A DNA stretch of 64,000 nt from JBCCTX01 sp964468435 (GCA_964468435.1 CAYXVE010000005.1:83276-147275); one strand, 5' to 3'; counted from the stretch's first letter, positions 43,900-53,118 are shown. Made by a program: numbers and translations. Notes: generated by a model from the letters alone, not told the origin.

Positions 43900-44535
43900 C
43901 TACTCAATGTACTTCCTATATACTTCCTCTACAGAACTTTTACGGTCTTGTTGATAGATATAATGATGAAACTGTTCGAGTTTATTGAGATGGGTTAATA
44001 ATTGGGTGAGTTCGCCAGATGCGAGATTGCCTGCAATGATCTGTGCCACTTGTCCCATTCCTCCCATGATTTCACCCAGTACCTTCTTTCCTTCATTAGT
44101 AATGTTTACCAGCTTAGACCGCTTATCATCAGGATCATCGAAACTCTCGATCAGGCCATGTTTTTCCAGTCGCTTGAGTATTTCCATGCCTGAGGTAATC
44201 TCCAGTAAGTGATCCTGAATCAATGCCGTCTTCTGTATGCTTCCTCTGTCAGCCAGGTCCGCAAGGAATGTAAATTCATCCTGAGTAGATAAGATGGTGG
44301 GTTCCAGTATTTTCTTGATATAGTGTCTGGCATAGCGATACATGTTTCCCACAGCTATAGCTAGCTGGATAGGTCCCTCTTCATGATATAAATCCGTTTT
44401 CATAGGTTTGTGAACCTGGTGAATCAGCCATGCAGCAAAGTTTTCCAAACTATATGAATCTCCTTTTTGTTCGTCCTCAAAATGCTCCATCGCATCGATC
44501 AGTTTGTGCAGGAGTAGATACTTTGAAGCTTCCAT
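43900..44535 (-). CDS. MarR-family transcriptional regulator
   Basis: 211 residues. A longer N-terminal helical region (1-65) is followed by a MarR winged helix: TQDEFTFLADLADRGSIQKTALIQ, LEITSGMEILKRLEKHGLIESF with the recognition helix, and the wing DDPDDKRSKLVNITNEGKKV (the DxRS/K signature). It binds DNA as a dimer and usually responds to small ligands. It is divergent from the TonB-dependent receptor gene; the gap between them has two inverted repeats built from CGTATT (44544-44609), the likely operator through which it controls itself and the receptor. Confidence 0.88.
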   Translation of the reverse strand: MEASKYLLLHKLIDAMEHFEDEQKGDSYSLENFAAWLIHQVHKPMKTDLYHEEGPIQLAIAVGNMYRYARHYIKKILEPTILSTQDEFTFLADLADRGSIQKTALIQDHLLEITSGMEILKRLEKHGLIESFDDPDDKRSKLVNITNEGKKVLGEIMGGMGQVAQIIAGNLASGELTQLLTHLNKLEQFHHYIYQQDRKSSVEEVYRKYIE

Positions 44536-44543
44536 TACAATTC

Positions 44544-44609
44544 CGTATTAAGTTTTATTTAAAAATACGAAACCGTTAAACAATTTATCAGGCAATACGT
44601 TTTCGTATT
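44544..44609. promoter_or_regulatory. Candidate MarR operators: four CGTATT half-sites
   Basis: Site 1: CGTATT (44544-44549) and AATACG (44564-44569) as an inverted repeat. Site 2: AATACG-TTTT-CGTATT (44594-44609), a perfect 16-base palindrome. All four share the longer half TTyCGTATT. They lie between the divergent marR-type gene and the TonB receptor, where autoregulating MarR proteins bind. Confidence 0.6.
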
Positions 44610-44655
44610 ATATTTTGGTTAAATATATGATTTTCAAACTATAAACTTGTTTGAC

Positions 44656-47028
44656 ATGAAAAAGTTAGTAGTCATCTGGCTTTCATTGTTTTTGCTGGCT
44701 TATACGTATGCTACAGCACAAAATGGGGTCATCAAAGGACGGCTGTACGACGATGTGACCAACCAGGGCCTTCCTTTTGGTACTATACAGCTAACTGAAA
44801 CCAATTACGGAACCTATACGGACAGTTTGGGATACTTTGAACTGACCAATCTTTCACCGGGGCTTTATAACCTGGAAGCCCGATATGGAGGGTATAAATC
44901 CCAGATCGTCTACGAAATACAGGTTACCAATTCCAAGCCTTATGTACTTGAGATCGGATTAACCGAAGATGATACGATGCTGGATTCTGTTCAGATTGTA
45001 GCTTCTCCTTTCAAAAAAATAGAAGAGACTCCGCTTTCACTGTTCACTATCGGTACCAATGAGATTCAACGTTATCCCGGTGGTAACCGTGATATTTCCA
45101 AAGCGATCCAATCGCTACCTGGTGTCAACAGCACAGTAAGTTTTCGCAATGATATACTTATCAGGGGAGGTGGTCCCAATGAAAACCGCTTTTACATTGA
45201 TGGGATTGAGACGCCCAATATCAACCACTTTGCCACGCAGGGTGCCTCCGGGGGACCGGTGGGCATGCTCAACGTAGACTTCATAGGTGAAGTCGACTTT
45301 TATTCAGGAGCATTTCCCGCCAATCGGGGCAATACCTTGAGTTCTGTGCTGGAATTTCGCCAGCGGGCAGCCCGAGACGACCGGCTGGGATTTACGGCAA
45401 CCCTGGGTGCCAGCGACTTGGCGCTGACGCTGGAAGGTCCCACTGGAGAAAACTCTAGTTTTCTGTTTTCCGCCCGTAGATCTTATCTACAATTCCTCTT
45501 CGATATCCTGGGATTGCCCTTTCTTCCTACTTACAACGATTTTCAGTACAAACATAAATTTAATTTTGGCAAGCGTCATGAACTCACGATCCTGGGGCTG
45601 GGAGCCATTGACGATTTCGAGCTGAATACGGATATCGAAGATCCAGATGATTTACAGCAATATACCCTGAATAACATTCCTGTCAATGACCAGTGGAACT
45701 ATACAGTGGGTGCCAGCTACAAATACTTTGGAGACAATGGTTTCTGGCAAGTTGTGCTCAGCCGCAATATGATTGACTTTGGTGCTTTTAAGTATAATAA
45801 TAATGACGAAAATGATCGCTTATTACTGGATTACAATTCTCAGGAAAGCGAGAATAAACTGCGCATCGAGCGCACAGCACGTGGAAACGGCTTCAAATGG
45901 AATTATGGGATCAACTATGAATTTATCCGCTACACCAACAGCACTTTCCAGGAATCACGTGTAGGAACCATAAATTTTGACTCCAAAATTTCCTTCGGTA
46001 AATATGGCGCCTTTGCTCAACTCAGCAAGACCTTGATCAATGACCGCCTTACCTTATCTTTAGGTACTCGCATCGATGCCAATACCTTCTCAGAAACCAT
46101 GGAGAATCCGGTTGATCAATTTTCTCCACGCTTTTCTGCCAGTTATGCGATCACTCCCAAGCTCAGTGCCAATTTAAGTTCCGGCATATTTTATCAGCAT
46201 CCACCCTATATCGTATTGGGGTACCGAGATACAGACAGTAAAGAACTGGTCAACCAGGACCTTACTTATATCCGAAACAAACAAATGGTGGTTGGATTTG
46301 CGTATCTCACAGACCGGAATACCAAGATATCTATCGAGGGCTATTATAAAAATTACGACAACTATCCTTTTCTGACACGTGACTCTATATCTTTGGCTAA
46401 CCTGGGGGGAGACTTTGGGGTTATTGGAAATGAACCTGCGATACCGATCTCAGAGGGCAGGACTTATGGGATGGAAGTTTTGGTCCAGCAGCGACTCTAC
46501 AGAGGTTTCTATGGCATCATCGCCTACACCCTGGGCTGGAGTGAGTTCACAAACGGTGGTGACGAATATGTGTCCTCAGCCTGGGACAGCCGTCATATCA
46601 TTTCATTAACTGGAGGAAAAAAGTTTGGAAAAAACTGGGAGATCGGTGCCAGATGGCGTTTTACAGCAGGGACACCCTACACTCCGGATAATATACCCTT
46701 ATCTAGCTTACAGACAGTATGGGATGTTCGCCAAGAAGCGGTGCCAGACTTCTCTCGTATCAATTCTGAACGAATTGATGACTTCCATCAGTTGGATGTA
46801 CGTATCGATAAAAAGTGGTTTTTCAGCAAATGGAGCCTGAATCTCTTCCTCGACATACAGAATCTGTATGCTTTTGAGATACCAGGCCAGCCGATCCTCG
46901 ATGTCATACGAGATGATAATGGGAATCCTGTTCCCGATCCCAACGATCCTTTGCGATATCAAACCCGCTTTATCGAAGACGCTCTCGGTATTACGCAACC
47001 GACTATCGGAATAGTGGTGATGTATTGA
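44656..47028 (+). CDS. TonB-dependent receptor with carboxypeptidase-regulatory-like N-domain
   Basis: 790 residues from ATG 44656 (a TTG three codons upstream is unlikely). Signal peptide ending ATAQ; a CarboxypepD_reg-like sandwich (about 22-105; GVIKGRLYDDVTNQGLPFG, NYGTYTDSLGYFELTNLSPG); plug domain (about 120-240; SIQ-type IQSLPGVNSTVSFRND, ILIRGGGPNENRFYIDGIE); and a 22-strand barrel ending FIEDALGITQPTIGIVVMY. Without a SusD partner it is not a starch-type SusC; FecA-like uptake of an organic or metal ligand is more likely. The MarR gene and palindromic operators upstream predict ligand-controlled expression. Confidence 0.9.
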   Translation: MKKLVVIWLSLFLLAYTYATAQNGVIKGRLYDDVTNQGLPFGTIQLTETNYGTYTDSLGYFELTNLSPGLYNLEARYGGYKSQIVYEIQVTNSKPYVLEIGLTEDDTMLDSVQIVASPFKKIEETPLSLFTIGTNEIQRYPGGNRDISKAIQSLPGVNSTVSFRNDILIRGGGPNENRFYIDGIETPNINHFATQGASGGPVGMLNVDFIGEVDFYSGAFPANRGNTLSSVLEFRQRAARDDRLGFTATLGASDLALTLEGPTGENSSFLFSARRSYLQFLFDILGLPFLPTYNDFQYKHKFNFGKRHELTILGLGAIDDFELNTDIEDPDDLQQYTLNNIPVNDQWNYTVGASYKYFGDNGFWQVVLSRNMIDFGAFKYNNNDENDRLLLDYNSQESENKLRIERTARGNGFKWNYGINYEFIRYTNSTFQESRVGTINFDSKISFGKYGAFAQLSKTLINDRLTLSLGTRIDANTFSETMENPVDQFSPRFSASYAITPKLSANLSSGIFYQHPPYIVLGYRDTDSKELVNQDLTYIRNKQMVVGFAYLTDRNTKISIEGYYKNYDNYPFLTRDSISLANLGGDFGVIGNEPAIPISEGRTYGMEVLVQQRLYRGFYGIIAYTLGWSEFTNGGDEYVSSAWDSRHIISLTGGKKFGKNWEIGARWRFTAGTPYTPDNIPLSSLQTVWDVRQEAVPDFSRINSERIDDFHQLDVRIDKKWFFSKWSLNLFLDIQNLYAFEIPGQPILDVIRDDNGNPVPDPNDPLRYQTRFIEDALGITQPTIGIVVMY

Positions 47029-47425
47029 TAGGCAAACAGGCTACGGACCATAGATGACAGATTAAAGAATACAGATGCACGCGATTAGTAGCATGAAAAT
47101 AAATTCAGGGAAGCATAAGATCATCCAGATCGTATTCGATCTGGCATAAAGTAAAAAAATCCAGTTGATCCCCACCAGCGTCAGATCAATGTCTGAGCCT
47201 TCACAGTAGGGTAGGTATTCATCGCACGAGAACTATATAATATGGATTTAAATTAAACAGGATCTATAAAGTTCGGCATCTATCTTATCATAAAATCTAT
47301 ATTCTGAAACCCAGCCTCCTACTTTTCACGTAAATTATAAACACACTTGCTTAGCAAAGCAACTATTCGTATGTTATATTTACAATAAGTGAACAACCTA
47401 CTACTACATACGTCGCCAAAAAATA
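47029..47425. other. Intergenic region with two palindromes, no gene
   Basis: No reading frame of note. CCAGATCG-TATT-CGATCTGG (47125-47144) is a perfect 8-bp inverted repeat with a 4-base loop and no U tract, so it may be an operator or RNA hairpin. TTGCTT-AGCA-AAGCAA (about 47348-47363) lies 63 bases before the phenylalanine hydroxylase gene, followed by TATATTTA, a weak -7-like element. Confidence 0.5.
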
Positions 47426-48148
47426 ATGATCATGAGACAGGAATATCACACATACACAGATGAAGATCAGCAAGTGTGGAGAACCTTATTTGAAAGACAG
47501 GCGCAGAATCTCACCGACAAAGCCTGTAATGAATACCTGGATTGCCTGCACCAGATGAATTCTGCTTTACATCCGTTGGCTATTCCCCGTTTTGAGAATC
47601 TTAACAAACTACTTTCAGATGGTCATGGATGGACGATTGTCGTCGTACCAGGACTTATTCCGGTTGTAGCATTTTTTGAACTCCTGGCCGAGCGAAAGTT
47701 CTGCTCTTCAACCTGGCTGCGCTCTCCTGAACAACTAGACTATCTGGAAGAGCCGGATATGTTTCACGATATTTTTGGGCATATTCCCCTATTTATGGAT
47801 CAGGATTATGCGGATTACGTCCAAAAAGTCGGTGAATTGGGTATCAGATATCGCCACGATGAGAAAATCATCCGCCAGCTACAACGGCTGTACTGGTTTA
47901 CCATAGAATTTGGGCTGATGCGTACAGATGACGGTAAAAACAGCATCTACGGAGCGGGAATTCTATCATCTTACGGGGAAACTAATCACATCTTCTATGA
48001 TGATATCGATATTTATCCTTTCGATATCCAGGTTATCATGAACCAAGAATTCACCACCAGCGAGATCCAGACTCAGTATTATGAAATTGAGGGATTCGGA
48101 CAGCTTTATAGCTCGTTGGAGGAAGTGGAACTATTGGCAAAAAATTGA
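47426..48148 (+). CDS. phhA: Phenylalanine 4-monooxygenase
   Basis: 240 residues, the normal size of the bacterial catalytic-domain-only enzyme. Iron ligands are His114 and His119 in EPDMFHDIFGHIPLF and Glu161 in YWFTIEFGL. The conserved GWTIVVVPGLIP substrate/pterin segment precedes them. It hydroxylates phenylalanine to tyrosine with tetrahydrobiopterin and oxygen in the cytoplasm. It stands alone with a palindrome TTGCTT-AGCA-AAGCAA upstream that may be a regulator site. Tyrosine or tryptophan hydroxylase activity is much less likely in this phylum. Confidence 0.93.
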   Translation: MIMRQEYHTYTDEDQQVWRTLFERQAQNLTDKACNEYLDCLHQMNSALHPLAIPRFENLNKLLSDGHGWTIVVVPGLIPVVAFFELLAERKFCSSTWLRSPEQLDYLEEPDMFHDIFGHIPLFMDQDYADYVQKVGELGIRYRHDEKIIRQLQRLYWFTIEFGLMRTDDGKNSIYGAGILSSYGETNHIFYDDIDIYPFDIQVIMNQEFTTSEIQTQYYEIEGFGQLYSSLEEVELLAKN

Positions 48149-48231
48149 TAATGAAGAGCTCGTAAGGCAAAAAAGTATTTAAGTACTTGTACAATTCTTC
48201 TAGCCGTGAGTTACCGATTACTAGTTGATGT

Positions 48232-49080
48232 TTATCGCTTATTTTGTGGACACCGCACCCAGCTCAGGATATAGCTCACTGATATGCTGGTATACATGTA
48301 CCAGTCGTCCTGCGAACGATCACCACGGGGCATATCTACCCTGCCATCGGGAAAATCCCGTCGGTTGGAGCGATCGGAGAACTGAGCAGCCTGTGGATTT
48401 TGTCTCTGAAGATCTCTCAAGTCCGGATAGTATCCACTAACATCATCGAGATAATCTGTGAAGGTCTTTCGCAGGCCTACTTCAAACTCAATATCGAGGT
48501 CTCGCACCACACGAAATCTGAGACCTGCTCCCAGGGGGATGGTGATCTGCTGGAGCTTATAAGGCTCGGGATAATCTTCTTCACTATCGCGTATATACTG
48601 CCCTTCTGTACCCAAGGGTTGGAGTTCGATCCATTGGTTGCCCAGCGGTGCTTCCGGATTAAAATTGAAGAGGGATAGGCCTACAAATACATAGGGAGTC
48701 ATAAAGGGTCTTGAGGTATAACTACGAGGAGTGAAAAAGAAGTCCCCTACCAACTGTAGGCTGAATTCCTGAATATTGGTGCGAAAGCTGAGATTTCTGG
48801 CTCTGCGCTCAGGGTCATCGGCATTGGCGTCATCGCCGCTGATGCGGCCAAAAAGGGCTGTCCCTCTTACGGAGAGCATGGGGTTAAGCTTATAACCCAC
48901 ATATAATCCAAAAGCGGGATGCATAGTCTCATAAGGATTACTGCCTGCCAGATCTCCCAGGTAATTCATTGCCCCTACAGAGGCTCCTAATCTCAAATAC
49001 GTGTCATTATACTGTGCCAGAAGAAACGAAGGCGTAAATAAGATGCCTAAAATGATCACAGTTAAAAACGTATATCTCAT
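48232..49080 (-). CDS. porG: DUF6089 outer-membrane beta-barrel, probable T9SS component PorG
   Basis: 282 residues: signal peptide ending FLLAQ, then YNDTYLRLGASVGAMNYLGD followed by SNPYETMHPAFGLYVGYKLNPML, LSFRTNIQEFSLQLVGDFFF, RPFMTPYVFVGLSLFNFNPEA, and IPLGAGLRFRVVRDLDIEFE with a FTDYLDDVSGYYPD loop. This is the DUF6089 pattern to which PorG, an outer-membrane ring-associated T9SS protein, belongs. The gene order nadK then this gene supports the call, as it is common in Bacteroidota. Usually uppS and bamA follow directly; here they do not. PorG identity is inferred from family and context. Confidence 0.7.
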   Translation of the reverse strand: MRYTFLTVIILGILFTPSFLLAQYNDTYLRLGASVGAMNYLGDLAGSNPYETMHPAFGLYVGYKLNPMLSVRGTALFGRISGDDANADDPERRARNLSFRTNIQEFSLQLVGDFFFTPRSYTSRPFMTPYVFVGLSLFNFNPEAPLGNQWIELQPLGTEGQYIRDSEEDYPEPYKLQQITIPLGAGLRFRVVRDLDIEFEVGLRKTFTDYLDDVSGYYPDLRDLQRQNPQAAQFSDRSNRRDFPDGRVDMPRGDRSQDDWYMYTSISVSYILSWVRCPQNKR

Positions 49081-49219
49081 CTAATGTGAATTTTCGTGAG
49101 GTCGATTTGTTTCGATAGGCATTCGCTTTTGGAGAACAAAAATGTCATGTTTTTATCTCTGCAAGTTAAACAAAATTTACGCCAAAAGAAGCGCATGTAA
49201 TGATTAATGCCCTAATATA

Positions 49220-50113
49220 CTAACTTCCATTGCGGTTGTCGCTACCCCACATGAGGCTTTTGCGCAGATTATCGATATGCCTGCTGGCAAATACTCTTAG
49301 GAGTCTCACCTCAAACTCTGCTTTGCGAATTGCCAGTGCCGTATACGAGGTTACAACCTCTGTGCGTGTATCCAGGGCAATCATCGCCTCACCAGAGCGT
49401 GAAGAAATCTCCAGAGACACCACCCAATCATCAGGGATAACCACGGGCCTTACAGTAAGCGAGTGCGGAGCGACTGGTGTAAGTACGAGTGTAGCGGAGT
49501 TGGGGAAAATAATGGGGCCACCACAAGACAGGCTGTAAGCTGTCGATCCTGTAGGAGTAGCAATGATCAATCCATCCCCACGGTAGGAATTGAGAAACTC
49601 ACCATTGATGTAAGCATGTATAGTAATCATTTCGTTGCTCTTGCTCTTGTGGATGGTGAGATCGTTGATACCTGTATTATTTTCCTGAAAAATACCCGGA
49701 GGATCGGAAATGACATTCAGGAGTGAGCGATGGTCGATGTGGTAGGTTTCGTTAAGGATCTTCTGGGTCGCCGGAATCAGGTCATTTTGTGTTATACTTG
49801 TAAGATATCCCAACCTGCCGAAGTTCACGCCTAATATGGGTATTCCAGAATCCTTCACCAGCCTGACAGCCTCCAGCATGGTGCCATCGCCGCCAAAACA
49901 ATAAATGAAGTTACAGTCATGAAGTTCTGATCTGTCGCGAAATAACTCCGTTCCCTCTGGCGGTAGTTGTCCACCGAGATGGTGTTGCAGTTCCCTGCAA
50001 TAAGGCTCATATAACTTAAAGGAAAGTGATTCTGCCCTTAGAAAACGAAAAAAACCGGACAAAACATCTCTGTTTGTATTTTCTGTATATCTGCCAAATA
50101 TAGCAATCTTCAT
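49220..50113 (-). CDS. nadK: NAD kinase
   Basis: 297 residues from ATG 50113 (a TTG three codons upstream is in frame). Motifs: CFGGDGTMLEAVR with GGDG at 74-77 and catalytic Asp76; NFGRLGYL; NDLTIHKS; GDGLIIATPTGSTAYSLSCG followed by GPII; and a C-terminal TPVAPHSLTVRPVVIPD. It phosphorylates NAD to NADP with ATP or polyphosphate. It lies in the minus-strand series hydrolase-CBS-BamA-like-nadK-DUF6089, the usual neighbourhood. Confidence 0.95.
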   Translation of the reverse strand: MKIAIFGRYTENTNRDVLSGFFRFLRAESLSFKLYEPYCRELQHHLGGQLPPEGTELFRDRSELHDCNFIYCFGGDGTMLEAVRLVKDSGIPILGVNFGRLGYLTSITQNDLIPATQKILNETYHIDHRSLLNVISDPPGIFQENNTGINDLTIHKSKSNEMITIHAYINGEFLNSYRGDGLIIATPTGSTAYSLSCGGPIIFPNSATLVLTPVAPHSLTVRPVVIPDDWVVSLEISSRSGEAMIALDTRTEVVTSYTALAIRKAEFEVRLLRVFASRHIDNLRKSLMWGSDNRNGS

Positions 50114-50230
50114 AATTGTCAAGCAGTTGCTGAAGCTCCGGGAATTTGACAGTAATTTCTAATAAAATATTACCATTTACAAGATCAACTAGAAAGGCAG
50201 ATCGATACCCAAAGTAGGAATACCCAATCA

Positions 50231-51676
50231 CTATCTAATAGGGACAGTACTATGAAAAAAGAATCCTCCCTGACCCAGATGATTTCGGGAATACTCTACC
50301 CTTAGCAACATGTCGTAGAGTCCGATCAGGTTCAGTCCCACTCCATATCCTATCAGACCCTGGTTTTTGAGATAAATATCAAAATCACTGGTTGTACGGT
50401 CTCCCACATATCCCAGATCTGAGAAGGCAGTGAGATATACGCCCAACGGCATATCCTGAAATGACTTAATGGGGATATGTTTGATATGGATAAACTGGTA
50501 GGGAACTAGGGCAAGTTTCAGTTCTGCTTTTGCCATGCTGACAAATGATCCGTCTATGGCAAAACGCTCATAGCCTCTGAGTTCTGTGCTGATCCCTGGC
50601 AAGTCTCTACGTGAGAGTCCGATAGCATTCTTCTCAAAGTAGGGCAGATTCTGGCCTAATGTAAGAATACTTTGAAATCCGTACGAAAAATTCCATCGTT
50701 TAGAGATGGATTGATATTGAGCCCAAGTAAATCCCACTTTGGCAAACTGGTGAGATGAAATGCTTGGAGGTCCTGCATAACGGAACAAGAGCTGGTATTT
50801 GTAACCATTTAGTGGGTAGCTGTGATAATCTCGCTTATCATTTGCGAAGGAAAGAGTAATAGAAGGATATCTGGTTTCAAGACCGCGTTCTGGCAGAAAC
50901 GCCTGATTAAAAAATAGCAGGCTATCGTTGAAATTTCTCCAGGAATAGTTAAGCACTGCAGTCAGGCTTTTGTATACATTGAGCCTTTTCCTGATACCCA
51001 ACTGAATATTATTGGAAGTCTCCAGGGGATCTTCATCAGTCCGATTCCAGCGACTAATGCTGCCTTCTGTACCGGTAATGATTTCATTTTTATTGATATA
51101 GGAAAAGCCTACTAAGAGATCGGTGTATTGCATGCCCAAAATGGCCGGATGAGAATAATTGATGCGAAAGCGTTTGGAAAATCCCAGTTGGCCATAGAAG
51201 CTAAGGGTCTCATTTCTGCCAGTTACGTTGTACCAGGTAAGATCCATTCCATAGGAAACCCGGTGAAAATCACCATCGGTGATAGATTGGATTAGGTCGT
51301 AGCTATTACGCTCCTCAGGATTAATTTTGGGAAATGGGAAAATATACCATCTCTCTTTCACATGTATAACCATGTGAAGCATTTGTTCGATGATGATTGG
51401 CTCCAGTACTACCTCATTGAAAAGTCCTAGATTGAAGACATTTTGCTGATTTCGCTGTATCAGCAAGGGCAATTCACTAATTCTAACTGTATCGTTGTGC
51501 TCGAAAGTAAGCTCTCGCAGCACCACTTGGGGTTTGGTCTTCTTAGCCCCTGACACGATAATTGTCTTCACGAACAATCTGTCGGATTGTTGCGCGCACA
51601 AATGTGATAGCACAACGATTCCACACAGTAGTAAGAGGAATACTTTGCAAGCTTTTAGAAAAATCCTATTGTCCAC
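50231..51676 (-). CDS. BamA/TamA-like outer-membrane protein with short POTRA region
   Basis: 481 residues: signal peptide ending LCAQ; a single clear POTRA (about 30-110; LFVKTIIVSGAKKTKPQVVL, RNQQNVFNLGLFNEVVL); and an Omp85-type barrel (about 130-481) with STELRGYERFAIDGSFVSMA as the VRGY/F-like loop and the C-terminal strand GQGGFFFHSTVPIR. The full BamA of this genome is at 13070-15649, so this is a paralogue, probably for a subset of proteins or lipids. It lies three bases past the CBS gene and ahead of nadK in the same transcript. Confidence 0.85.
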   Translation of the reverse strand: MDNRIFLKACKVFLLLLCGIVVLSHLCAQQSDRLFVKTIIVSGAKKTKPQVVLRELTFEHNDTVRISELPLLIQRNQQNVFNLGLFNEVVLEPIIIEQMLHMVIHVKERWYIFPFPKINPEERNSYDLIQSITDGDFHRVSYGMDLTWYNVTGRNETLSFYGQLGFSKRFRINYSHPAILGMQYTDLLVGFSYINKNEIITGTEGSISRWNRTDEDPLETSNNIQLGIRKRLNVYKSLTAVLNYSWRNFNDSLLFFNQAFLPERGLETRYPSITLSFANDKRDYHSYPLNGYKYQLLFRYAGPPSISSHQFAKVGFTWAQYQSISKRWNFSYGFQSILTLGQNLPYFEKNAIGLSRRDLPGISTELRGYERFAIDGSFVSMAKAELKLALVPYQFIHIKHIPIKSFQDMPLGVYLTAFSDLGYVGDRTTSDFDIYLKNQGLIGYGVGLNLIGLYDMLLRVEYSRNHLGQGGFFFHSTVPIR

Positions 51677-51679
51677 CTA

Positions 51680-52345
51680 TTAAATATCCAAATAATTCAT
51701 GAGCGCGTCAAGGTTTCTTTGATAATTTTGTAACTGATCGACGCGAAAAAACGTCTTAATGACGTTATATTCAAAGCGATTAAAGCTTGCAACGAGGCGT
51801 GTAAGGTCTTCTACATTAACCTTAAGCGTTGCGTAATAGGATAGTGAGTTAGGTGCCTGAGAAATATATAGGCTTAATACTTTGGCATTTTCAGATTCAG
51901 TGATCCGTCCGATTTCTGACAACATGTAACCATTTTGTGGAATTTCCAGAATAATGACTCCCCCGGGTTCATGAAGTGAAAAGAGGGTCCCCAGTTGGCT
52001 AACAATATCCCGTAGGGTAATCACTCCCAGATAGTCCCGTTCTTCTGATAACACTGGAAGTATTTCCAACTGGAAACTATTCATCATACTGATGACTTCA
52101 TAAATATGGCTTTGCTCGTGGATAGATGCACGTTCTTGGGTCGTGAGTTGTATCTCTCCAATGGTATGCATCAGGTCGGAAGCATCCAGGATATCATCTT
52201 CTGATACCATTCCCACATAATATCCTTCATCTACAATAGGTAGCTGGTAAATTTTGAATTCACTCATCCAACCTAACACGCTCCATGCACTGTCTGTAGA
52301 TTTAACCGAGGGCACTTTATCCGATATGAGTGATCTAGCTATCAT
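51680..52345 (-). CDS. CBS-domain-pair protein
   Basis: 221 residues: two CBS motifs (about 1-60: DKVPSVKSTDSAWSVLGWM, YQLPIVDEGYYVGMVSEDDIL; and 70-125: HEQSHIYEVISMM, EILPVLSEERDYLGVITLRDI) followed by an ACT-like C-terminal region (about 135-200: GGVIILEIPQNGYMLSEIGRIT). CBS pairs bind adenosyl nucleotides and act as cellular energy sensors. The start codon overlaps the hydrolase stop by one base (TAATG type), indicating coupled expression. Confidence 0.85.
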   Translation of the reverse strand: MIARSLISDKVPSVKSTDSAWSVLGWMSEFKIYQLPIVDEGYYVGMVSEDDILDASDLMHTIGEIQLTTQERASIHEQSHIYEVISMMNSFQLEILPVLSEERDYLGVITLRDIVSQLGTLFSLHEPGGVIILEIPQNGYMLSEIGRITESENAKVLSLYISQAPNSLSYYATLKVNVEDLTRLVASFNRFEYNVIKTFFRVDQLQNYQRNLDALMNYLDI

Positions 52346-53118
52346 TAAGCAGTTATCTTTATATACTTATCTAAAAAAGACTTCAAAATGTTATTAAAAA
52401 TCTCAGGCCGTTCCATCATGGGAGCGTGTCCGCACTTGTCGATAAATCTCAATTCTGTATTGGGAATAAGCTTATCGAACTCGTGAGCTACCCGGGGAGG
52501 TGTGATGTTGTCATTCAATCCCCAGATCAATAGTGTGGGAGCTTGTATTTTGACGACATCGTCTCTCATATTGTGTCGCTGTGCTGAACGGGCAACTTTG
52601 AGAAGGTTCAGCGTTTTCACATTGTCATTGACAATATCATATACTTCATCTACCAATGCATCTGTTGCTGTGTCAGGGTTGAAGAAAGTGTATGCTACCC
52701 TTTCCTGGACAAATCTGTAAGAACTCCTTCGCGGAAAACCTGCACCCATTCCAGACTCAAATAGTCCGGAGCTTCCCGTAAGTATCAGCGTGTCCACCTT
52801 CTCTGGATTTCGCAAAGTATATATCAATGCGATATGTCCACCAAGTGAATTACCCATTAATGAGAAATGCGAAAGTTGTCTGAATTCAATAAATGACTCT
52901 ACAAAATTGGTTAGACCTTCCACGGTAGGTTTAATACTAGCACCTTTTTCATACAGTGGGATAACCGGGATAACGATTTTAAAGGAACTGGAGAAAGCTT
53001 CAAAAACATGTTCGAAGTTGCTGAGCGCTCCGAAGAGTCCATGCAAAAACAGTAACGCAGGCCCCTCTCCTTCTTCTACATATTTAAACCCATTTTCTGT
53101 ATTGATCTTAAGGTCCAT
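52345..53118 (-). CDS. Alpha/beta-hydrolase fold protein
   Basis: 257 residues with the complete catalytic triad: nucleophile Ser91 in GNSLGG, Asp203 in LIWGLNDNITP, and His231 in DKCGHAPM; the oxyanion loop is FLHGLFG. The hydrolase is cytoplasmic, with no signal. Substrate unknown; relatives cleave esters, C-C bonds or epoxides. It heads the conserved run with CBS and nadK. In many Bacteroidota a pdxJ gene stands beside it; none is here. Confidence 0.87.
   Translation of the reverse strand: MDLKINTENGFKYVEEGEGPALLFLHGLFGALSNFEHVFEAFSSSFKIVIPVIPLYEKGASIKPTVEGLTNFVESFIEFRQLSHFSLMGNSLGGHIALIYTLRNPEKVDTLILTGSSGLFESGMGAGFPRRSSYRFVQERVAYTFFNPDTATDALVDEVYDIVNDNVKTLNLLKVARSAQRHNMRDDVVKIQAPTLLIWGLNDNITPPRVAHEFDKLIPNTELRFIDKCGHAPMMERPEIFNNILKSFLDKYIKITA

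Noticed and set aside
47029..47425. A coding remnant before phenylalanine hydroxylase
   Set aside because: Short frames there stop within 24 codons and match nothing.
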